From Fusobacteriota bacterium (GTDB taxonomy: Bacteria > Bacillota > TC1), in contig WTXA01000001.1 in NCBI GenBank assembly GCA_009773805.1, forward strand, positions 310,001-374,000: a stretch of 64,000 bases of DNA, given 5' to 3'. Position 1 is the first letter of the stretch. Each line of letters opens with the position of its first letter. Both the position numbers and the translations under genes were made by a program. Under the pieces are notes generated by a model, which was not told the DNA's origin, made no database searches, and worked only from the letters and a program-made list of their open reading frames with translations. Positions 1 to 8,490 of this stretch are shown piece after piece.

Positions 1-836
1 ATGTATTCACCAGTTGTTGGATGTATAAAACCAAGTACACCTGCGTGTAAATATTGACCAGTTTTAGTAAACATTAAACTATTAGATCCATATAATGGAT
101 CGCCTACTAAAGGATGCTTAATATATTGCATGTGAACACGAATTTGATGAGTTCTACCAGTTTCTAAACGACATTCCACTAATGTATAACCATCAAAATT
201 TTCTAATACTCTATAATGTGTTTTGGCATTTTTCCCAGCCTTAACAACAGCCATTTTCGTACGGCTTTTTGGATCTCTAGCAATTGGCAAATCTATTTCA
301 CCTGTAGTTTCAGAAATATTTCCAACAACAAGTGCAATATATTTTCTAGTAATGGTGTGATCTTTAAATTGACTTGCTAGTGAATTATGGGCTTTGTCAT
401 TTTTTGCTACAACAATAACTCCTGAAGTATCCTTATCAATCCTATGAACAATACCAGGTCTCATTTCTCCATTAATTGTAGATAGATTTTTATTATAGTA
501 CATTAAACCATTAACTAGAGTATTATCGTAGTTTCCTGCAGCAGGATGAACTACAAGACCTCTTTGTTTATTAATAACTATAACGTCATCATCTTCATAG
601 ATTATATCTAGATCTATTTGACTACCTTTAATATCTACTTCCACTGGATAAAAAGCCTCAATAGTTATTTTGTCACCAATATTTAATTTTACATTTTTTT
701 TGGCAACATTCTTATTGACCATCACTTTTCCATCAGCTAATAATTGTTCAGTAAATGCTCTTGAATAACCAAGAGTATTACTAATATACTTGTCTACTCT
801 TTCACGAGTATCTGCATGTATTATTTGTTTATTCAT
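1..836 (-). CDS. rluD: RluD-family 23S rRNA pseudouridine synthase (3' end outside window)
   Basis: The start is the ATG at 836-834; the frame stays open to base 1, so about 278 N-terminal residues are present and the C-terminus is missing. An N-terminal S4 RNA-binding domain (about residues 9-60) is followed by the RluA/RluD catalytic domain, with the signature HRIDKDTSG containing the catalytic aspartate and the later RTHQIRVHM motif. Members isomerise uridines of 23S rRNA (helix 69 for RluD). The first codons overlap the end of lspA, so the two are translationally coupled, as in the lspA-ylyB pair of Bacillus. The exact target uridines cannot be told from sequence; another RluA-family specificity is possible. 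Confidence 0.92.
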   Translation of the reverse strand, partial: MNKQIIHADTRERVDKYISNTLGYSRAFTEQLLADGKVMVNKNVAKKNVKLNIGDKITIEAFYPVEVDIKGSQIDLDIIYEDDDVIVINKQRGLVVHPAAGNYDNTLVNGLMYYNKNLSTINGEMRPGIVHRIDKDTSGVIVVAKNDKAHNSLASQFKDHTITRKYIALVVGNISETTGEIDLPIARDPKSRTKMAVVKAGKNAKTHYRVLENFDGYTLVECRLETGRTHQIRVHMQYIKHPLVGDPLYGSNSLMFTKTGQYLHAGVLGFIHPTTGEY

Positions 837-1383
837 TTTTCTCTTCAATCTTGTCACTTTTTTTATAATAGTAAATATATTTTATAACTAGTAAACCGAT
901 ACCAATACTTACAAACCAATCTGCAAAATTCATTACCGCAAAAAAAGGTACTTCTAAAAAGTCTCTTACTTTACCTTCTATGAAAATTCTATCAATAAGA
1001 TTTCCAAAAGCTCCACCTATTATAACCAACTCAGGTATAACAGTATGTTTATTCTTGTAATCATGGTAGGCCAGAAAATATAGGAAGATAATCATAAAAC
1101 TTGAAATTATAACTAGAAAAAATGTCATATCTTCAAATATTCCAAGTGCAGCCCCTGTATTTATCACAAAATTAATGTTAAATAGTCCAGGGATTACTCT
1201 GATTTCATCGCCTACAGCCATATAATGGTTAACTATAATTTTAGTAAATTGATCAATTAAAGTTAAAATTAATGGAATTAGTATGAACAGAGAAAAAAAT
1301 TTCACTTTATTCTTATCTAATGGCATATCTAGGATTTCTATAATTTTTTTTTCTTTTTTAATCTTATATTTTATTTTTGGCAT
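829..1383 (-). CDS. lspA: Lipoprotein signal peptidase II
   Basis: This integral membrane aspartyl protease removes signal peptides from diacylglyceryl-modified prolipoproteins. The 184-residue protein has four hydrophobic segments. Conserved blocks are visible: LIDQFTK near residue 42, INTGAALG near 74, the GGAFGNLIDR block near 122 (first catalytic Asp) and NFADWFVSIG near 151 (second catalytic Asp). The N-terminal extension of about 28 charged residues before the first membrane segment is longer than usual. A second ATG (codon 20) is possible, but neither start has a strong ribosome-binding site. It overlaps pduL upstream by 13 bases and rluD downstream by 8. Confidence 0.95.
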   Translation of the reverse strand: MPKIKYKIKKEKKIIEILDMPLDKNKVKFFSLFILIPLILTLIDQFTKIIVNHYMAVGDEIRVIPGLFNINFVINTGAALGIFEDMTFFLVIISSFMIIFLYFLAYHDYKNKHTVIPELVIIGGAFGNLIDRIFIEGKVRDFLEVPFFAVMNFADWFVSIGIGLLVIKYIYYYKKSDKIEEKNE

Positions 1384-1946
1384 TTATATACATCTACCTT
1401 TTGGTTGTTTTTAACAAAGGAAGCATTTGCCTCATCAGTGTCTAAATGTAACTCATCAACAAAAGTTGCATCTACTCTTGCCAATACATTGCCAAAAATC
1501 ACTTCTCTATCACCAGGTATTTTAGCACAAAGAAGCTCACCATTTTTAATATCTTCTTTATCAGCAGTTTCTGTGCTAACATGCATATGTCTCGATGCAA
1601 CCATTACCCCACCAGTTAATTCAATAGATCCTTTTGGCCCAACCAACTTTACTCCTGGTGTATCTATATGATCTCCAGAATCTCTTAGTACTACTGGCAC
1701 ACCAATCTTTATACAATCTGATGCTGATAATTCAACTTGGCTTTTTTTTCTTTCTGGTCCAAGAATCCTAACTGTTTCAAAACTACCCTTAGGTCCAATA
1801 ACTTCCACCTTTTCATTTGCTGCATATTGTCCTAATTGTTTCAAATCCTTAAAAACAGTTAGCTGATATTCCTTACCAAATAATATATCTATATCTCCTC
1901 TTGATAAATGAACATGTCTCGCCGATATACCTAATTCTACAAACAT
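1371..1946 (-). CDS. pduL: PduL-type phosphate acyltransferase (phosphotransacylase)
   Basis: PduL enzymes interconvert acyl-CoA (acetyl or propionyl) and acyl-phosphate, which feeds substrate-level phosphorylation through acetate/propionate kinase. The 191-residue protein has two related beta-barrel halves, each with a histidine motif for the active-site metals (ISARHVHLS near residue 7 and VASRHMHVS near 116), and the conserved DTDEAN block near the C-terminus. The chain begins directly at the first barrel, without the N-terminal encapsulation peptide used to target PduL into bacterial microcompartments, so a cytosolic form is inferred. No microcompartment shell genes are nearby. It sits between ileS and lspA. 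Acetyl versus propionyl preference cannot be read from the sequence. Confidence 0.88.
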   Translation of the reverse strand: MFVELGISARHVHLSRGDIDILFGKEYQLTVFKDLKQLGQYAANEKVEVIGPKGSFETVRILGPERKKSQVELSASDCIKIGVPVVLRDSGDHIDTPGVKLVGPKGSIELTGGVMVASRHMHVSTETADKEDIKNGELLCAKIPGDREVIFGNVLARVDATFVDELHLDTDEANASFVKNNQKVDVYKCQK

Positions 1947-1955
1947 ACTACACCT

Positions 1956-4739
1956 CTATTCCATTTCTTTAATAACACTAGCACATCTAGGACATAAAGT
2001 TGGATGGACCTCATCAGTCCCAATTCCTTCAACATACATCCAACAACGTTCACATTTTTCATCTTTGATATTTTCTGCTTTAATATAAAGATCATCAAAT
2101 AGTTCATAACCTTCAAAATTATCACTATTGCTAATTTCCATTCTTGAAACAATAGATATATCCAAAATTTCTTTTTCGTTATCTTTCAAGAAACTATAAA
2201 GTTCATCTTTTTTTGTTCCAAGATATAGTTTTGCTCCTAATGAATTACCAAATAGAGCTTCTTGTCTGCCTTTTTCAAGAACTTTCAATATATGTTCTCT
2301 TATATCTAACAATTTATCCCACTTAGCAGCTAATTCTTTGTTCTCATATTGCTCATTTTCTGATGGGAAATCAAGTAACTGAATACTTTCTACTTTATTC
2401 TCGTCATCAAGATAATCGTAAATTTCTTCCATAGTAAAAGATAAAATCGGAGTTAGCATAATCATAAGACTTTTTAATATCTCAAATAGGACTGTTTGTG
2501 CTGATTTTCTTTCTATGCTATCTGGTGCTGAGCCATAAACTCTATCTTTGATTACATCAAGATATAAAGCACTTAGATCTAATATACAAAACTGATGTAT
2601 AGAGTTAAATGCCATATAAAATTCATAATCATTAAAGGCTGATTTAGCTTTATGAATTGTTTCATTCAATTTAATTAATATGTATTTATCAATCTCTAAA
2701 AGATCATCATAATTGACCTTGTCATTTACAACACTAAAGTCGTATAGATTGCCATGAAGAAATCTTAATGTATTTCTAATTTTTCTATATGATTCAGTAA
2801 CTTGTTTGAAAATTTCATCAGATACTGATATATCTTTTCTATAATCTGCAGAAGCAGCCCATAAACGTAATATATCTGCGCCTAATTGTTTAACAACATC
2901 CTTTGGATCAATACCATTACCCAAAGATTTACTCATTTTTCTACCTTTGCCATCAACTACATAACCATGTGTCAAAACAGCTTTGTATGGGGCTTTATCA
3001 GTAATCGCTACTGCAATTGATAAGGATGAATTGAACCAACCTCTATACTGATCGCTACCTTCTAGGTAAAGATCTGCTGGATAAGCTAGTTCTTCTCTTT
3101 GTTTTAAGACAGCAACATTACTAACTCCAGAATCAAACCAAACATCCATAATGTCTGTTTCTTTCCTAAAATGATTGCCACCACAGCTAGGACATACATA
3201 CCCTTCAGGTAATAATTCTTTGGCATTCTTGCTGAACCAGATATTTGAACCATGTTCCGCAACCAAATCACCTATATGATATATTAGTTGTTTATCAAGT
3301 ACTGCTTCTTCACATTCTCCACAATAAAAAATTGGAATTGGTACTCCCCATTCTCTTTGTCTTGAAATACACCAGTCGCTTCTTTCAGCGATCATGCTGT
3401 AGATACGTTCTCTACCCCAGCTTGGTATCCATTTAACATCATTCATAACTGCAGATAATGCATTATCTCTAAAACCTTTTATACTAGCAAACCATTGTTC
3501 TGTAGCCCTAAACATCAATGGACTTTTACATCTCCAGCAATGTGGATATTGGTGTTTAATAAATACTAAACTTAGTAATGAATTACTTTCTTCTAAATCA
3601 ATAGTTATTTGCTTGTTAGCATCAACAGCTTTTTGACCTGCATACTTGCCAGCATCTTTAGTAAATACACCTTGATGATCAACAGGCGAAATAACTTCTA
3701 GATTGTATTTTTGCCCAACTTCGAAGTCTTCAAGTCCATGACCAGGAGCAGTGTGAACACAACCAGTACCCGTTTCTAAAGTTACATGATCTCCAAGTAT
3801 AACAACAGAATCTCTGTCGATTAACGGATTTTCACATACTACAAATTCTAATTCTTCACCTTTAAATTTATTAATCACATTACCTTTTTCTATGCCCCAA
3901 TTTTTAAAACACTCTTCAACTAACTCTTCAGCAATGATATATTTTTCATGACTACCCTTGTGTTCTGCTTCGATTAGTACATATTCAAATTCAGGATTTA
4001 AAGAGATAGCTACGTTAGCAGGCAAGGTCCAAGGGGTGGTTGTCCAAATAACAACAAAGGTATCTTTTTCTTCAATTAGACCTTTTCCATCCTTGATCTT
4101 GAATTTAACATAAATAGAAGGTGATTTCTTCTCTGCATATTCTACTTCAGCTTCAGCTAAAGCAGTTTCACATTCCGCGCACCAGTATACTGGTTTATGG
4201 CCCTTATAGATATAGCCTTTATCAACCATATCTCCAAATACTTTAATTTGAGTGCCTTCATATTTTGAATCTAAAGTAAGATAAGGATGATCAAAATCAC
4301 CTCTTACTCCAAGCCTTTTGAATGAATTACGTTGTATATCAACATATTTCAAGGCATATTCTTTACATTTTTCTCTAAAAGCTGGTATACCAACTTCATG
4401 TCTATTGATTTTCCACTCGTTTGATACTTTTTGGGCAATTGGTAATCCATGTGTATCCCAACCAGGAACATATGGTGCATCAAAGCCATTCATTGATTTA
4501 AATTTAACAACAATATCCTTTAGGATTTTATTTAGAGATGTACCTAAATGAATATCACCATTGGCATATGGAGGTCCATCATGGAGGATATACTTATCCT
4601 TACCCTTATTTTTTTCTTGAACTTTATTATAAATATTTATTTCTTCCCATTTAGCTAAAATCTCCGGTTCTTTTTTAGGCAGTCCACCACGCATGGGAAA
4701 ATCTGTCTTCGGGAGATTAAGGGTCTTATCATACTCCAT
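1956..4739 (-). CDS. ileS: Isoleucyl-tRNA synthetase
   Basis: This class I synthetase charges tRNA-Ile. The 927-residue protein shows the HIGH-type motif (HLGTS, near residue 64), the WTTTPWTLPAN signature of the editing domain (about 232-242), the KMSKS loop (near 604) and a C-terminal zinc finger with Cys pairs (CERCW and CPRC). Length and C-terminal finger match the ordinary bacterial IleS1 type rather than the eukaryote-like, mupirocin-resistant IleS2. A strong ribosome-binding site (AGGAGG) precedes the ATG. Only 20 bases separate it from divIVA, so there is no room for a T-box leader and it must depend on upstream transcription. Confidence 0.97.
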   Translation of the reverse strand: MEYDKTLNLPKTDFPMRGGLPKKEPEILAKWEEINIYNKVQEKNKGKDKYILHDGPPYANGDIHLGTSLNKILKDIVVKFKSMNGFDAPYVPGWDTHGLPIAQKVSNEWKINRHEVGIPAFREKCKEYALKYVDIQRNSFKRLGVRGDFDHPYLTLDSKYEGTQIKVFGDMVDKGYIYKGHKPVYWCAECETALAEAEVEYAEKKSPSIYVKFKIKDGKGLIEEKDTFVVIWTTTPWTLPANVAISLNPEFEYVLIEAEHKGSHEKYIIAEELVEECFKNWGIEKGNVINKFKGEELEFVVCENPLIDRDSVVILGDHVTLETGTGCVHTAPGHGLEDFEVGQKYNLEVISPVDHQGVFTKDAGKYAGQKAVDANKQITIDLEESNSLLSLVFIKHQYPHCWRCKSPLMFRATEQWFASIKGFRDNALSAVMNDVKWIPSWGRERIYSMIAERSDWCISRQREWGVPIPIFYCGECEEAVLDKQLIYHIGDLVAEHGSNIWFSKNAKELLPEGYVCPSCGGNHFRKETDIMDVWFDSGVSNVAVLKQREELAYPADLYLEGSDQYRGWFNSSLSIAVAITDKAPYKAVLTHGYVVDGKGRKMSKSLGNGIDPKDVVKQLGADILRLWAASADYRKDISVSDEIFKQVTESYRKIRNTLRFLHGNLYDFSVVNDKVNYDDLLEIDKYILIKLNETIHKAKSAFNDYEFYMAFNSIHQFCILDLSALYLDVIKDRVYGSAPDSIERKSAQTVLFEILKSLMIMLTPILSFTMEEIYDYLDDENKVESIQLLDFPSENEQYENKELAAKWDKLLDIREHILKVLEKGRQEALFGNSLGAKLYLGTKKDELYSFLKDNEKEILDISIVSRMEISNSDNFEGYELFDDLYIKAENIKDEKCERCWMYVEGIGTDEVHPTLCPRCASVIKEME

Positions 4740-4759
4740 TTTATCCTCCTGTAAATTAA

Positions 4760-5209
4760 TTATTCAACAATATCTTTATCTAAAAGTTCTAGTTGTTTTC
4801 TTAAGTCATTTTTTATTGTATTTCTGTATTTCAGATATTTCATTTTTAAAGTATTATACTTTTCTTCAAGTTTCTTTCCTTGCTCATATTTGTCAGCATT
4901 GGCATTTTGTAACATGCTATTAGCCTTTTCCATTTTAGCTTCATATTCTGTTTTGGCTCTAGCAATTAATTTTTCAGCAGATTCTTGAGCTTTTAGCAAA
5001 GTTTCATTTAATTCATTTTCTTTCTTTTTATAATGAGCTAATTGATTTAACAAAATATCTTTTTCTTCCTTAAGTTTTTGGTTCTTATTTAACAATTCTT
5101 CAAATTCTTCAATTATTTCATCAAGAAAAATATCTACTTCTTTTTTATCATAACCTCTTAAACCTGTTTTAAACTCTTTACTTTCAATTACTTCTGGTGT
5201 TATTTGCAT
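4760..5209 (-). CDS. divIVA: DivIVA-family cell-division/polarity protein
   Basis: This 149-residue protein begins with the DivIVA lipid-binding N-terminal block (about residues 1-35, with GLRGYDKKEVD and an exposed hydrophobic turn). A long, lysine/glutamate-rich coiled coil fills most of the rest. DivIVA proteins assemble at negatively curved membrane (poles and septa) and recruit division, wall or sporulation partners. The position next to ileS and close to sepF and yggS repeats the Bacillus/Streptococcus order, but the intervening ylmG and ylmH genes are missing and proC is present instead. GpsB is a shorter paralogue; gene context favours DivIVA. Confidence 0.92.
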   Translation of the reverse strand: MQITPEVIESKEFKTGLRGYDKKEVDIFLDEIIEEFEELLNKNQKLKEEKDILLNQLAHYKKKENELNETLLKAQESAEKLIARAKTEYEAKMEKANSMLQNANADKYEQGKKLEEKYNTLKMKYLKYRNTIKNDLRKQLELLDKDIVE

Positions 5210-5227
5210 GTCAATCCTCCCAAAAAA

Positions 5228-6031
5228 TTATTTATTTTCTTTTCCTAGTTCAACAGCTCTTTCATAAGCTGCTTTTACCCCTTCTTTTACCGAAGAAGAA
5301 AAATTATTTTTTTCCATTGATACCAAGCCATGTATTGTTGTTCCACCTGGTGATGTAACTTGACTTTCAAGCTCTTTAGGGCTCATATTGGATGATTTCA
5401 ACATCATAGTACTACCAAGTACAGTCTGCACTACCAATTTTCTAGCTAAATCTCTGGTTAATCCAATTAGAACTCCACTGTCTATCATTGCATCAACAAA
5501 TCTATAAACATAGGCTGGTCCACTACCACTTAAGGCTGTAACTGCATCCATTTGATTTTCCTCTAACCAAACGAATTCACCAATGGATTTCATAATCGAT
5601 TCCACTTGAATCTTCTCACTATCGCTTATTAGTTTGCTTTTATACGTCAAGGCAGAAATACCCATGGAAATTAAAGCTGGTGTATTGGGCATTACTCTTA
5701 CAATTTTTTCAGATGCAGAAAGACTCAATATTTTGTCAATTTTAATTCCAGCTGCTATAGATATTATCAAGTGATCTTTTTTAATATTCATTTTATAGTT
5801 TGTTAAAACCTTTTCTATAATTTGAGGTTTAACTGCTAAAACTATAATATCAGTTTCTAGAAAAAAACTATCAACATCAGTTGATGAAACCTTATGTTTT
5901 TCAACCATCAAATCAATTCTTTCCTGATTAATATCAAGGATTAATATATCTTTTGCCGGAAAATCTGATTTTATCATTCCTGCTATAATAGCTTCTGCCA
6001 TATTACCAGAACCAATGAATCCAATCCTCAA
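5228..6031 (-). CDS. proC: Pyrroline-5-carboxylate reductase
   Basis: ProC reduces pyrroline-5-carboxylate to proline with NAD(P)H, the last step of proline synthesis. The N-terminal Rossmann motif (IGFIGSGNMAEAI) and the C-terminal dimerisation domain with ALSGSGPAYVY (near residue 170) and SPGGTTI (near 228) are clear. The open frame extends to a GTG at 6040, but that codon overlaps the Shine-Dalgarno GAGGTG. The TTG at 6031-6029, six bases downstream of it, gives the family-like start MRIGFIGSGNM and is chosen here (267 residues). It lies in the cluster between sepF and divIVA, where many Firmicutes carry ylmG and ylmH. No other proline gene is in the window. Confidence 0.93.
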   Translation of the reverse strand: MRIGFIGSGNMAEAIIAGMIKSDFPAKDILILDINQERIDLMVEKHKVSSTDVDSFFLETDIIVLAVKPQIIEKVLTNYKMNIKKDHLIISIAAGIKIDKILSLSASEKIVRVMPNTPALISMGISALTYKSKLISDSEKIQVESIMKSIGEFVWLEENQMDAVTALSGSGPAYVYRFVDAMIDSGVLIGLTRDLARKLVVQTVLGSTMMLKSSNMSPKELESQVTSPGGTTIHGLVSMEKNNFSSSVKEGVKAAYERAVELGKENK

Positions 6032-6044
6032 ATTAAACACCTCG

Positions 6045-6515
6045 CTATATTTTTCTGAAATTCGGAATGTCCATGCCTTTATCTTTTCTTCTTACAGTAA
6101 TAGTATTTTGCACATCAACAAATATTGGAGAAAAAGCGATAATTTTACTACTAATCTTATTAATTGAACCACCTAATGCATAAACAGTTCCACTGACAAA
6201 GTCTACGATTTTTCTAGCTTCTTCAAAATCAATGTCTTCAAGATTAACAATAACCATTTTATTTTTCTTTAATTCATCTGATATTCTAATAGAATCGTTG
6301 AATGTATCAGGGCTTATTAAAACGACTGATATCTTCTTTTTAACATCCTTGGTAAATAGTTCATCCCCAAATCCGTCAAGTTCATTTTTCTTTTCTTCAT
6401 TGTCATCATAATCATATTCATCGTCTGAATATTCGTCATCTTCTTCGTTTTCCTCATAGTCGTCGTCTTCATACTCTTCTTCTTTTGAAAAATAACCTTT
6501 AATTCGTTCAATCAT
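6045..6515 (-). CDS. sepF: SepF, Z-ring membrane anchor and organiser
   Basis: SepF links FtsZ polymers to the membrane. The 156-residue protein starts with a short amphipathic membrane-binding helix (MIERIKGYF), followed by an extremely acidic low-complexity linker of Asp, Glu and Tyr (about residues 10-45). The conserved SepF core then runs from about residue 60 to 140, with the VVNLEDIDFEEARKIVDF region used in ring assembly and the GGSINKI block. It lies between yggS and proC. Because no ftsA is seen next to ftsZ, SepF may be the main membrane tether here; that is an inference. Confidence 0.93.
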   Translation of the reverse strand: MIERIKGYFSKEEEYEDDDYEENEEDDEYSDDEYDYDDNEEKKNELDGFGDELFTKDVKKKISVVLISPDTFNDSIRISDELKKNKMVIVNLEDIDFEEARKIVDFVSGTVYALGGSINKISSKIIAFSPIFVDVQNTITVRRKDKGMDIPNFRKI

Positions 6516-6529
6516 AATAATACCTCCTA

Positions 6530-7213
6530 TTATCTTTTCCCGTATAATGAGGATCCAACTCTAATGATATTTGCTCCTTCAAGTATAGCCCATTTAAAAT
6601 CTTGACTCATGCCCATAGATAGATAGTCCATATGAATATTACTAATATTCATATTAGCAATTTCTTCTTTAAGAAGTCTCAAACCTTTAAAAACATCTCT
6701 AACAATAGTTTCATCATCTACATTTGGAGCCATTGTCATCAAACCCCTAACCCTAATACCTTCTAGACCAGATATTTTGTTTAGTAATTCTATGATATTT
6801 TCTTTCATGACACCAAACTTACTTTCTTCACCTGAAACATTTACTTCAATTAAAACATCTTGTATTAAAGCAAGTTTTATACTTCTTTTCGATATTTCTT
6901 CAGCTAATTCAAATGAATCAACTGAATGAATCAATTTGGCCTTACCTATGACATATTTAACTTTATTCTTCTGTAAATGACCTATAAAATGCCAATTTAC
7001 TTTATCTCTAATTATATCATATTTTCCATAAAATTCCTGCGCTTTATTTTCACCTACATCAAATATTCCAAGATTAAGTCCATCTGTGATTACATCAACA
7101 GGAAAAGTCTTTGTTACTCCAACTAGTAACACTTGATCTGTTCTTTGCGCTAATTCCATACTTTCGTCTATTTCTTTTTTTAAAATTTCAAGATTTTTCT
7201 TTAATGTATCCAT
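6530..7213 (-). CDS. yggS: YggS/PROSC-family PLP homeostasis protein
   Basis: This single-domain TIM-barrel protein of 227 residues binds pyridoxal phosphate without known catalysis and is linked to vitamin B6 and amino-acid homeostasis. Family marks are the PLP lysine in LVGVTKTFP (near residue 35), GENKAQEF, HFIGHLQKNK, the VNVSGEESKFG block, and the C-terminal SMGMSQDF and RVGSSLYG phosphate-binding motifs. It is the ylmE equivalent between pgeF and sepF, a conserved neighbourhood whose functional reason is unclear. The ATG follows a GGAGATTAA ribosome-binding site and begins directly after the pgeF stop. Confidence 0.95.
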   Translation of the reverse strand: MDTLKKNLEILKKEIDESMELAQRTDQVLLVGVTKTFPVDVITDGLNLGIFDVGENKAQEFYGKYDIIRDKVNWHFIGHLQKNKVKYVIGKAKLIHSVDSFELAEEISKRSIKLALIQDVLIEVNVSGEESKFGVMKENIIELLNKISGLEGIRVRGLMTMAPNVDDETIVRDVFKGLRLLKEEIANMNISNIHMDYLSMGMSQDFKWAILEGANIIRVGSSLYGKR

Positions 7214-7978
7214 TTAATCTCCTTTTATCATAATAATACCAGCCATTCGACCAGTCTTACCAAATTCTTTTCTATGAGAATAAAACATATCCAAATCACA
7301 ACTAGTACAACAATTTTCTTGTTCTATTCTTTTTAAGCCCTTATCCGATAATTGATTATTTATTATTTTTCCTAAATCAAGTTGATTAACAGAGTCTGTT
7401 ACTTTTAAATAACCATCATCTCTAAATTTTTCAATAATATCATTACTAACTTCATAACATTCCATACAAATATGTGGACCTATAACTGCAATTAAGTCAC
7501 TAGGGTGAGATGCAAATTCTTTGATAAAAGCATCAATAACATTACCAACTATATTATTTAAAGTACCTTTCCAACCGGAATGAACTAACCCAACAGCTTT
7601 TTTATCGGGGTCTACAATAAAAATTGGCACACAATCTGCATAAAAGGCAAAAAGTGGTAGATTTGGAACATCTGTAATTAAGGCATCACAATTTTCGATG
7701 CTTTCTTCATAATCAGTTGAACCTTTACCTATGTCTTCCATGTTTACTCTTACTACATTATTTCCATGTACTTGCTTAGCTGATACTAGTTTTTTATAAT
7801 CTATATCTAGTGAATCTGCAAATAATTTTCTATTTTCTATGACGTTTTCTTTTATATCTCCAACATGTAACCCAAGATTCCCAAAATCACGTGTTGAAAA
7901 AGCATGTTCAACAAAACTAATTTGTTCTAGAACATTAAATTTTAACAACCGTTTGTTTTTATAGGTTAGAATATTCAT
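7214..7978 (-). CDS. pgeF: PgeF/YlmD-family multicopper-oxidase-like protein
   Basis: The 254-residue protein belongs to the DUF152/laccase-domain family, described as purine nucleoside phosphorylase/adenosine deaminase-like (human FAMIN/LACC1) and, in Escherichia coli, as a peptidoglycan editing factor that prevents misincorporation of serine for alanine. Conserved metal-site blocks are SAKQVHGNNVV (His), FYADCVPIFIVD (Cys), GLVHSGWKGT (His) and GPHICMECYEV (Cys-rich). It corresponds to ylmD in the ylmD-ylmE-sepF order. Its place inside a wall-synthesis cluster fits the editing role, although that role was shown in a distant organism. Confidence 0.9.
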   Translation of the reverse strand: MNILTYKNKRLLKFNVLEQISFVEHAFSTRDFGNLGLHVGDIKENVIENRKLFADSLDIDYKKLVSAKQVHGNNVVRVNMEDIGKGSTDYEESIENCDALITDVPNLPLFAFYADCVPIFIVDPDKKAVGLVHSGWKGTLNNIVGNVIDAFIKEFASHPSDLIAVIGPHICMECYEVSNDIIEKFRDDGYLKVTDSVNQLDLGKIINNQLSDKGLKRIEQENCCTSCDLDMFYSHRKEFGKTGRMAGIIMIKGD

Positions 7979-7993
7979 CTCTACTCCTAAATA

Positions 7994-8014
7994 TAGCCGC
8001 TCTATGAGCGGCTA
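7994..8014 (-). other. Stem-loop between nrdR and pgeF
   Basis: A perfect 9-bp inverted repeat (TAGCCGCTC / GAGCGGCTA) with a 3-base loop overlaps the last codons and stop of nrdR. On the minus strand it is followed by TATATTTAGGAG, not by a run of T, so it is not a convincing terminator for the cluster. It may be a processing or stability element between nrdR and pgeF. Function is not known. Confidence 0.5.
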
Positions 8015-8478
8015 TTCTTTTTGTTCTTGGTATTTAATAAACTTTCAATCTCTTCTCTGAAAGTTTCTACATCCTTGAATTCTCTATAAACTGATGCAAA
8101 GCGCACATAAGCTACTGGATCAAGTTTTTGAAGATGATTCATTACCATTTGTCCAATTAATTCGCTTTTGATTTCTTTGCCACCAACATTACGTAAATCT
8201 CTTTCGATTTCATCAACCATTTTTTCAATTGCTTCAAAACCAACATTGGTTTTTTGACAAGACTTTAGAATGCCTCTTAATAATTTATCCTTATCAAATA
8301 AATCTCTCTTGCCATTTTTTTTGATAACAATTATTGGTGCTTGCTCAGCTTTTTCATAGGTTGTAAATCTTTTTTTACATACTATACATTCTCTTCTACG
8401 TCTAATACCATTTCCATCTTCGACTGGTCTAGAATCAAGTACTTTTGAATCTGGGCTATTACAATATATGCAACGCAT
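8002..8478 (-). CDS. nrdR: NrdR transcriptional repressor of ribonucleotide reductase
   Basis: NrdR senses ATP/dATP and represses ribonucleotide reductase genes by binding NrdR boxes. The 158-residue protein has the N-terminal zinc ribbon (CxxC near residues 3-6 and 31-34, with RRRRECIVCKKRFTTYE) and an ATP-cone domain (about residues 49-139). Its location just after ftsZ couples it to the division cluster; no nrd gene is in the window. ATG start at the conserved MRCIYC N-terminus, 12 bases after ftsZ. Confidence 0.97.
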   Translation of the reverse strand: MRCIYCNSPDSKVLDSRPVEDGNGIRRRRECIVCKKRFTTYEKAEQAPIIVIKKNGKRDLFDKDKLLRGILKSCQKTNVGFEAIEKMVDEIERDLRNVGGKEIKSELIGQMVMNHLQKLDPVAYVRFASVYREFKDVETFREEIESLLNTKNKKNSRS

Positions 8479-8490
8479 AATTATTAACGC

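Noticed and set aside
4740-4759. T-box leader for ileS
   Set aside because: Only 20 bases separate divIVA from ileS and they hold just the ribosome-binding site.
6317-6511. A 64-residue lysine/methionine-rich frame inside sepF
   Set aside because: It is the shifted frame of the acidic GAA/GAT repeat; the SepF core is in the other frame.
7994-8014. Terminator after nrdR
   Set aside because: The hairpin is good but the minus strand lacks a T run; the T-rich side is on the strand with no gene.
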